Positions 1 through 9,173 of a stretch of DNA of 64,000 bases are shown here, piece after piece; the first letter of the stretch is position 1; the number at the start of each line of letters is the position of its first letter. A program made the translations under genes and the position numbers. The stretch is from Psychrobacter sp. AH5 (lineage in GTDB: Bacteria; Pseudomonadota; Gammaproteobacteria; Pseudomonadales; Moraxellaceae), in assembly GCF_040371085.1 (NCBI RefSeq), contig NZ_JAMBMT010000001.1, positions 2,356,001-2,420,000 on the forward strand. Direction: 5' to 3'. The notes beneath the pieces are model-generated. The model ran no database searches, was not told where the DNA came from, and saw nothing but the letters and a program-made list of their open reading frames with translations.

Positions 1-68
1 TATATACAAAAATAACACCAAAGAGGCAAAGACTACCATCAACAGCTAGAGAGGTAAGCTTTTGCAAG

Positions 69-857
69 TTAAGAATTATTATTTTGATTTTGACTACCAT
101 GGGCAAGAGCATAGGCAAAGAGTTGATAGCGACAGGTTTTGCTATCGATAGTATGGAGGCTGAAGTTATCAGTAGGGGCTATATTAGGGATATGAATGGT
201 AGATAAAGCGCGAGCTAGTGCCTGCAAGCTTGCCCCTGTGGTTGCGACATCATCAAATAATAGCAAGCGGCTGACGGGCGGGGTCTGAGTCATTATAAAA
301 GCGTCGTTTAGGTTGGTTAGTCGCTCACTACGGCTCAGACCCTGTTGACTCACCGTGTCATCGCTACGCACGACTCCATGCCATAAGGGGATTTGCCAAT
401 GCTGGGAGAGATAAAAGGATAAAATAGTCACCGGATCAAAACCGCGCTTAATCAAGCGGCTATCGGTAGTCGGCATGGGAACGATAACGCTATTACCGGC
501 ATGACAGCCTTTAGGTCTTGGTAACTGGCGTAATAGATGGACTAGCAGCGGCAGACGGGTCATGTCTTCATTATGTTTGAAGGCGCGAATGGCTTGACGA
601 ATAGGATAATCGTAATAGCTAGCCACCTGAATAGGCAAAGCGTTTGAGGCGTGGATATCGACATAAAAAACAGGCGGCAGCCAAGCAATGCTATGCTGAC
701 AGCGCCTGCAAAGTAAGGGTCTATGAATAGTCGATAAATAGCTATTTGAAGCACTGATATTAGTAGCGGCTTTACGATAATAGCGGCAGAGCTGACAGCG
801 TATATCTAGATACTCTGCCAGCCATAGACCAAACTGATACGGCGCTAAGCGGCGCAT
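69..857 (-). CDS. comF: ComF family phosphoribosyltransferase-like protein
   Basis: The 262-residue protein has the ComF layout. Two CxxC pairs (Cys21/24 and Cys50/53) form a probable zinc knuckle, the RLIKRGFDP segment lies at about 134-142, and a PRPP-binding loop LLFDDVATTGAS lies at 199-210. ComF proteins in competent Gram-negatives take part in DNA uptake or recombination of the incoming strand; the exact reaction is not settled. It starts 31 bp after the pldA stop on the same strand, so the two may be co-transcribed. The family call is firm; the role in transformation here is inferred. Confidence 0.9.
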   Translation of the reverse strand: MRRLAPYQFGLWLAEYLDIRCQLCRYYRKAATNISASNSYLSTIHRPLLCRRCQHSIAWLPPVFYVDIHASNALPIQVASYYDYPIRQAIRAFKHNEDMTRLPLLVHLLRQLPRPKGCHAGNSVIVPMPTTDSRLIKRGFDPVTILSFYLSQHWQIPLWHGVVRSDDTVSQQGLSRSERLTNLNDAFIMTQTPPVSRLLLFDDVATTGASLQALARALSTIHIPNIAPTDNFSLHTIDSKTCRYQLFAYALAHGSQNQNNNS

Positions 858-888
858 CTTTTACTACCATAAGCGCTAGGTATATTGA

Positions 889-2346
889 TTAGAAACCCTT
901 CCAGTCATTGAGCACTATACCGAAACCGATAGAGGTGTTTTCGTGGTTATAATCGATAATAGATTCGCCATAACCTTGGAACAGCTGGACATAGCCATTG
1001 ACGTTTTTGGATAAAGGATAGATATAGTCAATTTGTGCTGCGCCTTTATTGGTACTTGGGTTGTAGCGCAAAGTACCGCTTAGGCTTTGTTGGTCTGGCA
1101 AATCATACAAAAACTTGATATCGCCATAACCCATGTAGTCTTCGATATCTGAGTTATCTTCACTACTATCGCTTTCATTATTCACCCGAGCCCATAGACG
1201 CGGTACGACAGAGAGCTTACCCCATTCTGCCCCAGCCATTAGATAGGCACGGTTCCATGAGCGCGAGATCGGATCGGATTGGCCATTGGAGTGGTGAATG
1301 GCACCTACCCCTAACATACGCATCCGACCGCCAAAAGGTAGGTTGGCTGTGACCGGCTGCGTCAAAAAGATCTCCGGCTGATAGTCTGTCGCTCGAAACG
1401 GTCTAGAATTATCCTCATTGTAGACTTGCCAATGCGACTCTTGCGTGTAGCCAAACCATAAGTCGGCGCTAGTATCAAAGAGATCTTCAGCGACTTTGGT
1501 TTTTAGTGATAGCTGGAATTTTAGCTCAGTGTTACGAATATCATTGGAGCCATATTCTCTACCCGGCTCATTTGGATTGCTAGAGGTTGGGTTAAGATTA
1601 GGATCAAAGGTATAAAACAGCGGCAATACGTAAGTCGGTCGATAAGGTCTAACCGTCCAAGTGCCGCGCTCGCTGTTTTGATCGAGGTCATATGCTAAGC
1701 TTAAAGGAGTGAACTTTTCGATATCATTTTGGGTGACTCCCACATCCTCTAACACTTGCGCTTCTCTTTGCGTCAGACCGACAGTATCTAAGCTTTCGGT
1801 AGTGGCTGCCGGTTCGGCTGTCAGCTCAACACTACTAACTTCTGCACTGCCATTACTGCCATTATTACCATTTGCTAAGCTGTCTTCAGCAAAAACCACT
1901 TGCGGCTTACCGGAGATAGTCGTTCTGATGGTTCGAGCCAAATCTACAGGCTGCTTACTCATAGTATAGCTTGGTGTTTTGCCTTGCTCAGCCACTTTAT
2001 CAAAACAAGCCAAACGGGCGGCACTAGTCTGCACTTCAGTACATTCAAAAAACAGCTTCGCTTGGTTAGCGACAAAGGCGTTACTAGGCAGTTTGCTACG
2101 ATCGATAGGGCCATCAGGGTTTTTCATACGCTCATAAAGTACCTGCGGTGAGTCATCACTCAAGTACTCCACATTAGCATCTGATACCGGTATCTCGTTA
2201 TATACTTGGGCGTTAGTAGCAGCCTGCGTCTGTATAGCCGTAGCACTCAAGGCGATACCTACCGCCATACTCAAATAAGTCTTTAATCCAGTCTTTGCAG
2301 TAGTAGCCTGTTGAGCTTGATATCGGGTGATAACCTGAGCAAACAT
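889..2346 (-). CDS. pldA: outer membrane phospholipase A (PldA)
   Basis: This 485-residue protein carries the OMPLA active-site block HHSNGQSDPISRSWN. By alignment to the E. coli catalytic triad (His142, Ser144, Asn156), the catalytic residues are His351, Ser353 and Asn365. The C-terminal half looks like a beta-barrel ending in Phe, as expected for BAM-assembled outer membrane proteins. A signal peptide ends near AQAAT. About 200 residues precede the barrel, far more than in the 289-residue E. coli enzyme, and include a Cys pair in a C-(x)12-C-F-D pattern (ECTEV...LACFD). An AAGGA ribosome site precedes the ATG. The enzyme hydrolyses misplaced outer-leaflet phospholipids. Confidence 0.93.
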   Translation of the reverse strand: MFAQVITRYQAQQATTAKTGLKTYLSMAVGIALSATAIQTQAATNAQVYNEIPVSDANVEYLSDDSPQVLYERMKNPDGPIDRSKLPSNAFVANQAKLFFECTEVQTSAARLACFDKVAEQGKTPSYTMSKQPVDLARTIRTTISGKPQVVFAEDSLANGNNGSNGSAEVSSVELTAEPAATTESLDTVGLTQREAQVLEDVGVTQNDIEKFTPLSLAYDLDQNSERGTWTVRPYRPTYVLPLFYTFDPNLNPTSSNPNEPGREYGSNDIRNTELKFQLSLKTKVAEDLFDTSADLWFGYTQESHWQVYNEDNSRPFRATDYQPEIFLTQPVTANLPFGGRMRMLGVGAIHHSNGQSDPISRSWNRAYLMAGAEWGKLSVVPRLWARVNNESDSSEDNSDIEDYMGYGDIKFLYDLPDQQSLSGTLRYNPSTNKGAAQIDYIYPLSKNVNGYVQLFQGYGESIIDYNHENTSIGFGIVLNDWKGF

Positions 2347-2808
2347 AAAAGTCCTTGGTCATAATTGGCAATAATGCCAGCATAGTATCTAATAAAGAGG
2401 GTAAAACGAAACAAAAGCTGAAAGGGGCAATAAGCTATCAAAGGTATAAGTGATGCGCTTGCTAGCAGTGTCTATAGTCAGTAGCTAACTTATATCAAAG
2501 CATATCGCTAATGCTAGATAGCAAATAGTGTTGCGTTATTGTAATAAACTTAACCCCATTATACTAGCGTTATCCAAAGTTAATATTACCTTCTCTAAGT
2601 TAAAGACAGCTTAACGACGATAATCTCTGATTAACCAAACCTATCAAGTTAACTAAATACAGTCTTTTCCACTGTTCAACTAAGTTTGAGTAGATACAAG
2701 GCTATGGCTTTAGAATTTAATAGGCTTATAAAAAAGCGTAGCCCTTAACTTATTAAATTAAGGACTACGCTGATGGGTTATTTAGCAGCTATAAAACAGT
2801 AGAGTTTG
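2347..2808. other. intergenic region between pldA and dsbD
   Basis: This is 462 bp without a supportable gene. It holds the dsbD terminator at its right end (2730-2771). A TATAAT-like hexamer on the minus strand at 2558-2563 could be a pldA -10 element, but I see no good -35 and the leader would be over 200 nt. I see nothing else in it. Confidence 0.5.
2730..2771 (-). terminator. intrinsic terminator of dsbD
   Basis: Two 14-nt arms (2735-2748 and 2758-2771) pair at 13 of 14 positions around a 9-nt loop. On the minus strand the hairpin is followed by a run of six T. It lies just downstream of the dsbD stop codon. Confidence 0.88.
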
Positions 2809-5019
2809 CTATTTATTTAACTGCGTTAAAGTCTGCTCAAACTGTTGCCGACCGATTTCACCGACTTGTTTATTAACCAGCTGACCATCTACATAATAAA
2901 GTAAGGTTGGCGGACCAAATAACTGATAGCGCGCTAGTATCGCTTTTGAGTCCTCAGTAGTCTCGGTAATATCCAAGCGCACTAGCTGCCAATCCTGCAT
3001 TTGTGCGGGACGATTGGTAAATAAGTTTTTGTCCATAATCCGGCATTCAATGCACCAATCTGCAGTGAGATCAACAATCACTTTGGGATTATTTGCGGTG
3101 ATAACATCCAGCTCAGCTAAGGTAGTGATGTGCTCATCGTTGGCACTATTAGCTGATGATAATTGATTGCCAAATTGACTATCTGTTGCACCATTGCCTT
3201 GTATCAGCATAGGAGCTGCGCTCAATGACTCTAAGGGATGCAAGCTATCCTCATTGCCTAAAGCTGCGCCAATGATAAGCATCGTCGCCCAAATACCGAC
3301 CACTAGCGCCAATGCTTGCGTAAGCATACGAGCTTTACCGACCCAGCTCCAAGCCCAAGTGGCGACTACCATAAACCATAACGCCCAAACCAGCAGCATC
3401 ACTGGCGAGATAAACACCCGCTCAATGAGCAGTAACGCCACAGCGAATAATAATAGCGCAAAACCGACTTTGACCCAGTTCATCCACTCGCCAGCTTTTG
3501 GCATAATCTTGCCTTGAGTGGCTCCAATTAAGATAAGCGGCGCGGATAAACCAAATCCTAGCATGAATAAAGCGGCAAAACCTAATAGTGGACTACCGAT
3601 CGTTGAGACCGCCAGTAGCGCGCCAAATAAGGGCGCAGAGACACAAGGCGAGACCACCAGCGCCGATAAAAATCCAGCCGCCAAACTACCGCCAACGCTA
3701 CCAAGCTTACTATCGCCAGCTTGGCTTAGGCCTTGCATTTTGTTACTGATAGCACGCGGCAGACGAATACTAAAAACGCCCAGCATATACAGCGCTAGCA
3801 GCACAAAGATAATAGCAAAACTAATTAAGATAATAGGGTTTTGTAACCAGCCAATAATCCCTAACGACTGACCAAACACCGCAATCACCGCGCCTAATAT
3901 ACCGTAGGCAATAGCCACCCCTACCGCGTAGCTAGTGGTTAAGATGACGCCCTTTTTGACTGTTGGGTTTTGCTGACGCGCGACGATATTGGCAACGATA
4001 GGCAGCATTGGTAATACACACGGCGTCAGCGCTAAGCCTAAGCCTGCAATAAATAATAATAACAATGCCAACCAAGGATGAGTCGCTAAGCCAAACGGAT
4101 CGCTATTTTCTAGACCATTAGCTATGGCGTTATCGCTAGTATTAGCGCTAATTGTGGTATCGCTGGCACTAGTAGCCGCACTTTCATTACTCTCATCACC
4201 GACCACGCTGCCATCGGCTCCAGAGATCGAGTTACTAGCCGTCATCTCACTGTCTAAAGTAGCATTGTCTAAAGTGTCATAATCGATGGCTTCACTATCT
4301 AAATTATCATAGTCAATAGCTTCATCGTCTATAGCTTGATCGGTAGCTGTCGTTGTTGCTTGAGCTGCTGAGGCGGTGGCGTTTGAGTTATTAGTAGTTG
4401 TTTTTTTGGAATCACTGGCAGCCACTGCTGTTGTGCTAGCTTTATTCCCTTCAATAGAGACGGTAGTTTTTATTTTCTCTGGCGGATAGCATAGACCGGC
4501 TTTGGCACAGCCTTGCCAGCCAATGCTGACAACGCCATTATCGACACTGTTACCAGTGCGACTAGTTAAGACGGTGGTCGCTACTACGTTGGCTTGATCA
4601 AAGACGGGTACTTGGCCGTAAGTCGGATCATCAATGGAGACAGGCTTTTGACTAAATTTAAAAGCGCTAGCACTGACCCCAGCCGGCAAATCAAGCTTGA
4701 GCTGATCTTTATAAACATAATGCTCTGGAGTAATATCAAAGTGAACCGCTAAGCGTGTCCCAGAAGCCAATGTCTTAGTGCTACTTTTGACTTGAAAAGC
4801 CTCGCCTACTGGCAAAAATTTAGCCGGCTTGTCACTACTACTTCCAAACAAATCGCCAAGAGAAGCCGCTGACGCCGTTGTAGAGGTAGCCAGCAGTCCA
4901 GTGGTTGTTACTCCAGTCAGTAGTGAGCTACCAGACAATGCCAACGCCAACAGATAGCTCTTTTTTGAGCGTGCTGTTTTAGTGGCTAATGGAGTATTCA
5001 TTGACGTCTTGCTAGACAT
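2809..5019 (-). CDS. dsbD: thiol:disulfide interchange protein DsbD
   Basis: DsbD moves electrons from cytoplasmic thioredoxin across the inner membrane to periplasmic DsbC, DsbG and CcmG. All three modules are visible. After a signal peptide, the alpha domain carries Cys171 and Cys177 (QGCAKAGLCYPP). The membrane domain from about 313 has redox Cys334 (TPCVLPMLP) and Cys459 (SPCVSAP). The C-terminal thioredoxin domain has WCIEC with Cys656/659. At 736 residues it is longer than the E. coli protein (about 565) because of a Ser/Thr/Asn-rich linker (about 190-305) that includes acidic repeats with EAIDYD at 233-257. A free-standing copy of the alpha domain lies directly upstream on the same strand. 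Confidence 0.95.
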   Translation of the reverse strand: MSSKTSMNTPLATKTARSKKSYLLALALSGSSLLTGVTTTGLLATSTTASAASLGDLFGSSSDKPAKFLPVGEAFQVKSSTKTLASGTRLAVHFDITPEHYVYKDQLKLDLPAGVSASAFKFSQKPVSIDDPTYGQVPVFDQANVVATTVLTSRTGNSVDNGVVSIGWQGCAKAGLCYPPEKIKTTVSIEGNKASTTAVAASDSKKTTTNNSNATASAAQATTTATDQAIDDEAIDYDNLDSEAIDYDTLDNATLDSEMTASNSISGADGSVVGDESNESAATSASDTTISANTSDNAIANGLENSDPFGLATHPWLALLLLFIAGLGLALTPCVLPMLPIVANIVARQQNPTVKKGVILTTSYAVGVAIAYGILGAVIAVFGQSLGIIGWLQNPIILISFAIIFVLLALYMLGVFSIRLPRAISNKMQGLSQAGDSKLGSVGGSLAAGFLSALVVSPCVSAPLFGALLAVSTIGSPLLGFAALFMLGFGLSAPLILIGATQGKIMPKAGEWMNWVKVGFALLLFAVALLLIERVFISPVMLLVWALWFMVVATWAWSWVGKARMLTQALALVVGIWATMLIIGAALGNEDSLHPLESLSAAPMLIQGNGATDSQFGNQLSSANSANDEHITTLAELDVITANNPKVIVDLTADWCIECRIMDKNLFTNRPAQMQDWQLVRLDITETTEDSKAILARYQLFGPPTLLYYVDGQLVNKQVGEIGRQQFEQTLTQLNK

Positions 5020-5196
5020 AAGGGACTACCTTTTTTAGGACTGATATTTTACTAACAGGGCACTGATGGGCTACTAAAACCAAAACTTGTTTAAGGACTA
5101 TAGTACGTTTGCAATAAGTTAAAGCCCACCACAATTAATAGTAGACTTAGTATTTATTTAATGAACTATTTTACTTTTGAGAATGAGATAACGGTA

Positions 5197-5736
5197 TTAA
5201 CGAGTGGCGGCAATATTAATCTTAGTTTTTACCTTCTCAGGTGGATAGCATAATCCTGCGGTAGCGCAGCCTTGCCAACCGATAATGAGTGGTGCATTCT
5301 TCGCGCCTTTACCATTACTAGTCGATAGCGTAGTAGTGGCGACGATGCTTCTTTGTTTGAACACCGGCACGCGCCCGAAGGTAGGATCATCGATAGAGAC
5401 CGGCTTTTGACTAAAAGTAAATGGCGTAGCTTTTATGCCTTTTGGAAAGCTAAGTTTTAGCTGATCTTTATAGACATAATGACCGGGAGTGATATCGAAA
5501 GTGATGGCTAGACGAGTGCCTTTAGCGCTAGTTTTGGTATCCGTCAAAACAGCGAAAGCTTCATTGACAGGCAAAAACTTTGCTTTGTCAGCGCTGCTAT
5601 TACCGAATAGCTCATTTAGGCCGGCCGCCTGCGCACTAACCGATAGTAATGAGAGCGCCGTGACCGCTGTCAATGCGATAGCTGCTTTTTTGCCTGCTAA
5701 TAGATAACGAGATGCTGAGATTTTAGAAGCTTGCAT
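5197..5736 (-). CDS. stand-alone DsbD N-terminal (alpha) domain protein
   Basis: This 179-residue protein is a signal peptide (ending near SAQA) plus only the DsbD alpha domain. It closely resembles the neighbouring DsbD: shared blocks include KFLPV, HYVYKDQLKL, FSQKPVSIDDPT and GWQGCA-AGLCYPPEK, with the redox Cys pair at 157 and 163. It has no membrane or thioredoxin domain. The leader (AAAAAAGGTAG ahead of the ATG) also resembles that of dsbD, which fits a tandem partial duplication. It probably acts in the periplasm as an electron acceptor or shuttle fed by DsbD, but this is inference from the intact Cys pair. It may be co-transcribed with dsbD, 177 bp downstream. Confidence 0.85.
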   Translation of the reverse strand: MQASKISASRYLLAGKKAAIALTAVTALSLLSVSAQAAGLNELFGNSSADKAKFLPVNEAFAVLTDTKTSAKGTRLAITFDITPGHYVYKDQLKLSFPKGIKATPFTFSQKPVSIDDPTFGRVPVFKQRSIVATTTLSTSNGKGAKNAPLIIGWQGCATAGLCYPPEKVKTKINIAATR

Positions 5737-5770
5737 AATAAACTACCTTTTTTAATCACTTATTTTTCAT

Positions 5771-5807
5771 AAAAAATATCAACCAATAAGCCCTTATTGA
5801 TTGATAT
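5771..5807 (-). terminator. intrinsic terminator after gspG
   Basis: Arms of 14 nt (5776-5789 and 5794-5807) pair at 13 positions around a 4-nt loop. On the minus strand they are followed by a T-run (5771-5776). This separates the gspF-gspG transcript from the downstream DsbD-like genes. Confidence 0.85.
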
Positions 5808-5875
5808 TAAGAAGTAAGGATAGAGACTAGATATCAACTGCCCGCTTAGCTTCAACTCTCTAACCGCTTAGCCAA

Positions 5876-6379
5876 TTATAACTGCGCATAAATATCAGCG
5901 TCTTGCCCTTCCCCGCCCATCTGGCCATCTGCGCCTAACGAAAACAGATCATAAGGACGACCCTCGCTACCTGGCGCTACGTACTGTAGCTCATTTTCCC
6001 AGCCATCTGTCGGATAGCCGCCTTTGATATAACCGCCTTCTGGATAATTTTTGGCATCGCTTGGCGGGGTGATAAGAGCGTCTAAACCTTGGGCAGAAGT
6101 GGGATATCTGGAGTTATCCACTTTATACATATCAAGCGCGTTTGATACCGTAGATAACGCGGTCTCTGTAGTCTTGACTCGCGCTTTGTCACTTTGACCC
6201 ACTACTCTGGGGACTACCAACCCAGCTAATATAGCCAAAATAACAATAACCACCATAATCTCAATCAACGTAAAACCGGTTTGAGCACTGGTTTTTTTGA
6301 AATTCGGCTGTTTTATTTGATCTAAAGGGGACTGCATCGTAATGGTTTTAACTCGGTTCATCATAGTCATCGCTGGCAT
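5876..6379 (-). CDS. gspG: type II secretion major pseudopilin GspG
   Basis: GspG is the main subunit of the type II secretion pseudopilus. The class III leader and hydrophobic stretch are clear: GFTLIEIMVVIVILAILAG, with prepilin peptidase cleavage expected between Gly35 and Phe36 and the conserved Glu at +5 (residue 40). The C-terminal region has the GspG-type TDGWENELQYVAPG and DLFSLGADGQ.GG segments, which include the calcium-site aspartates. The annotated start gives a 35-residue leader, which is long; later ATG codons (residues 4, 6, 7, 15) are possible, and none has an obvious Shine-Dalgarno site. gspF lies 256 bp upstream in the same direction. Confidence 0.95.
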   Translation of the reverse strand: MPAMTMMNRVKTITMQSPLDQIKQPNFKKTSAQTGFTLIEIMVVIVILAILAGLVVPRVVGQSDKARVKTTETALSTVSNALDMYKVDNSRYPTSAQGLDALITPPSDAKNYPEGGYIKGGYPTDGWENELQYVAPGSEGRPYDLFSLGADGQMGGEGQDADIYAQL

Positions 6380-6635
6380 CCGTACGGTAATAATGAAATT
6401 AGTAATGAGAGCTGATAATGCTGATAATTAAGCAGCGCTACTAACAATAATGATTATAACTATAGACTATGACTTTGTATTTTTCCACTATAGCGTAACA
6501 GCTGAATTTACAGAAGGATAAATAGAGTTTGGTCAACAATATACAACAGTAAGCAAAACTTAAGAAAGCTGCTACTGTTTTAAGTGATGTAATTAGCAGC
6601 GCATACCGATATGGCACAACAAAATAACTAGCAAC

Positions 6636-7838
6636 CTAGCCCGCTAAGTCATTCATATTGACAATAGGAAGCATCACCGCCATGACGATAATCATCACCA
6701 CCACTCCCATCAGCACGAGCATCAGCGGCTCAAGTAGCGACAATAAAGTGCTGATAAAGTTAGTCGCCTCGGCCTCTTGCATGTTTGCAGCGCGGCTGAG
6801 CATATTCTCAAGCTCGCCTGAGTTCTCGCCGCTCTTTATCATCTGCACCATCATCGGCGGAAAATAAGAGGAGCGCTCAAGCTGACTTGAGAGGCTAGCG
6901 CCTTCGGTGACCCGATCAGCAGCGCTAATAATAGCTCGTTGAACATGTAGATTAGTGGTCACCGCCGCGCCAATATGCAGCGCCTCAATCAGCGGCACTC
7001 CTGAGCGCACTAAGATAGCTAAAGTACTAGCAAAGCGCGCGGCATTAAGCCCTTTAGAAAGCCTTGCCAATATCGGCAGCTTTAGCACTAAGCTATCAAG
7101 AGTCAGCTTACCGGCTTGCGTCTGCGCAAAGCGATAAAATAAAAACGCGCTAGCACCTAGCATCAGTAACATCAGCCACCACCAGTCAGTGATGACATTC
7201 GATAACGTCAGCACCACTTGGGTAATCAAAGGCAGCGCTTGCTCGGATTGTTCAAAAACTTTGACGATTTTGGGCACCACAAAGCTCATTAGTCCCATGA
7301 TTACCGCCACTGCCATCACCATTAGCACTATGGGATAGACCATCGCGCCTTGGATTTTCTTTTGTAGCGCAAAGCGGTTTTCGGTGTAGTCCGCCAACTG
7401 ATTGAGGATCAGATCTAAATGACCAGATTTCTCGCCTGCGGCAATAGTAGCAATATATAGCGGCGGAAAACTGGCAGCTTGCTGTAGCGCGCGCGCAAGG
7501 CTGAGACCTTCTAGCACATGCGAGCGCACCGCTAGCATCAAGGACTTGATGTGCGTTTTAGGGGACTGTTTAGCGACAGCGGCAAGCGTTTCCTCAAGGG
7601 GAATACCGGCGGCTAATAACACCGATAATTGGCGAGTTAATAGCGCTAACTCATAAGCAGAGGGTTTTTTATAACGGCTTTTATGGTTAGTCTTTTGTTC
7701 ATTGACCGCAATGACTTCCACTGGTGTCCAAGCTTTGTCCCGTAGCTGCTGACGCACTTGCCGAGCCGAGTCGCCTTCTAGCAGACCCTTTTGCATCGCT
7801 CCTTGATCATCAAAAGCTTTGTAATGATAAGCGGTCAT
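6636..7838 (-). CDS. gspF: type II secretion inner membrane protein GspF
   Basis: GspF is the polytopic inner-membrane platform of the type II secretion system and couples the GspE ATPase to pseudopilus assembly. At 400 residues it is full length. It has two repeated T2SSF cytoplasmic domains (about 65-190 and 270-390) with the paired signatures LARALQQAASFPPLY and LSSQLERSSYFPPMM. Membrane segments lie near 165-190, 213-235 and 368-392. The gene lies between the unknown 332-residue ORF (77 bp upstream) and gspG. The partner ATPase gspE is about 8 kb away, so the system is not in one operon. Confidence 0.95.
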   Translation of the reverse strand: MTAYHYKAFDDQGAMQKGLLEGDSARQVRQQLRDKAWTPVEVIAVNEQKTNHKSRYKKPSAYELALLTRQLSVLLAAGIPLEETLAAVAKQSPKTHIKSLMLAVRSHVLEGLSLARALQQAASFPPLYIATIAAGEKSGHLDLILNQLADYTENRFALQKKIQGAMVYPIVLMVMAVAVIMGLMSFVVPKIVKVFEQSEQALPLITQVVLTLSNVITDWWWLMLLMLGASAFLFYRFAQTQAGKLTLDSLVLKLPILARLSKGLNAARFASTLAILVRSGVPLIEALHIGAAVTTNLHVQRAIISAADRVTEGASLSSQLERSSYFPPMMVQMIKSGENSGELENMLSRAANMQEAEATNFISTLLSLLEPLMLVLMGVVVMIIVMAVMLPIVNMNDLAG

Positions 7839-7916
7839 AACAGTGGTTATTCCAAATAAACTGGTAGAGGTAGCAACAGTGCTTTTAACATTAATAAAAT
7901 ACAGCTAAAAGCTGCC

Positions 7917-8915
7917 TCAAAACAGTGGCGTTGAGTCATTACTCTCTGGCATCATCCCTTGCAATAATAGAACATCTAAATGCTGCTGCTGTAGCTTTTT
8001 ATCAAAATCATTGACCTCAGCAATAAGCATTTTCTCAATTCGTTTATCACTAGCGTAGACGCTTAGACGCGCACAAATTACCGCCAATTGATACACGCGC
8101 TTTTTGCAGTAGCTATCAAGACCTTGCAGCAAACGCACCATGTAAGGCGTCTCAAGGCTGGCATAATCATAACCTTCGACGACTTGCTCACCTAAGGCAG
8201 ACACTCCGTAGCTTATGGACAGATGCGCACAAAAATAACAGCTAAATAGATAACCGATAACATGACCAATATAATAACCGCGATCGTAAGTAAAGCTACT
8301 CACGCCAAAGTGGCCAAGCACGTAGCTATTGAGACTACCTTGATCAGCGATAGCTTTGGGGTGTTTAAGCTTACCGATAGTAGGCAAGCATAAGGGATTA
8401 TGACCATCTTGTGCGGTGAGTTGCCAACCTGCTGGCTGCTGCGCTGGCATGTTGCTGACGATATCAGCGATAATATCATCGACCACGTGTAGCTGCTGCC
8501 AGAGGCGTTCAATCGACTCTACATCAAGCAGACCACGCTTATCAAGCTGCTGAGCGAGCTGAAACTGCTGATACTCAGCAAACTGCGTCTTTAGCGTTTG
8601 TACTAAATAAGTAGGACGGATGCTCGCTGGCGCTAGATACAATAAGCGGGTGCGCTCGTACTGAGCACGATAAAGCGCTAGGCGCTGCTCAACCACACTT
8701 AAGTCATTATTATCGACTGCTTGCGCATTTTGACTAACACCATTTTGGATTACGGGTGCTGAAAATAACTCTAACAGCTCAGCTTTGTTAGAAACTACTG
8801 TGGACGATAAGGCTAATGGCTGGTAGCTACTCATATTACCTCTCTCACTGCTTTTGTCGCTGTGTTTTTCAGCATAGGTGGCGACAAAATGTTGCTTAGA
8901 ATTTGGTTGAGTCAT
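7917..8915 (-). CDS. hypothetical protein upstream of gspF
   Basis: I do not recognise this 332-residue protein. It has no signal peptide and no convincing membrane segment. The middle (about 55-150) is helical and Gln/Leu-rich. A possible conserved core with aromatic and Cys residues lies around YDRGYYIGHVIGYLFSCYF (near 215-235). It is followed 77 bp later by gspF on the same strand with no terminator between them, so it may be the first gene of the gspF-gspG transcript. That is the only functional hint. The ATG has only a weak upstream GAAG. Confidence 0.75.
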   Translation of the reverse strand: MTQPNSKQHFVATYAEKHSDKSSERGNMSSYQPLALSSTVVSNKAELLELFSAPVIQNGVSQNAQAVDNNDLSVVEQRLALYRAQYERTRLLYLAPASIRPTYLVQTLKTQFAEYQQFQLAQQLDKRGLLDVESIERLWQQLHVVDDIIADIVSNMPAQQPAGWQLTAQDGHNPLCLPTIGKLKHPKAIADQGSLNSYVLGHFGVSSFTYDRGYYIGHVIGYLFSCYFCAHLSISYGVSALGEQVVEGYDYASLETPYMVRLLQGLDSYCKKRVYQLAVICARLSVYASDKRIEKMLIAEVNDFDKKLQQQHLDVLLLQGMMPESNDSTPLF

Positions 8916-9065
8916 AAAATATCTTCGTTCATAACCGCTTCATAAAATCAGTAACGCTTTAGCAGCAAAAACCGTCAAAACGAGGTATTGCTATAGTACC
9001 TTAACGCATAGAAATTGTCAGCCGCTACAGCTATCGCTAAGCTGTAGTAGCTAGTAAATAACCAT

Positions 9066-9107
9066 AAAAAAACGCCAAGACTATTATAATAGCCTCAGCG
9101 CTTTTTT
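9066..9107. terminator. bidirectional intrinsic terminator after the AraC gene
   Basis: A 13-bp stem (arms about 9073-9085 and 9088-9101, with three G-U pairs when read on the minus strand) is flanked by A-runs on the left and T-runs on the right. It would stop transcription of the araC-type gene on the minus strand. Confidence 0.8.
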
Positions 9108-9173
9108 GCTCTCAAAGCTAAACCATTAAATAACAGTTTAACAGTAATCATCACTTATAAATTCAATAGCTAG

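Noticed and set aside
3194..3871. Plus-strand frames opposite dsbD
   Set aside because: Shadows of the DsbD membrane domain in another frame; no ribosome site and no recognised product.
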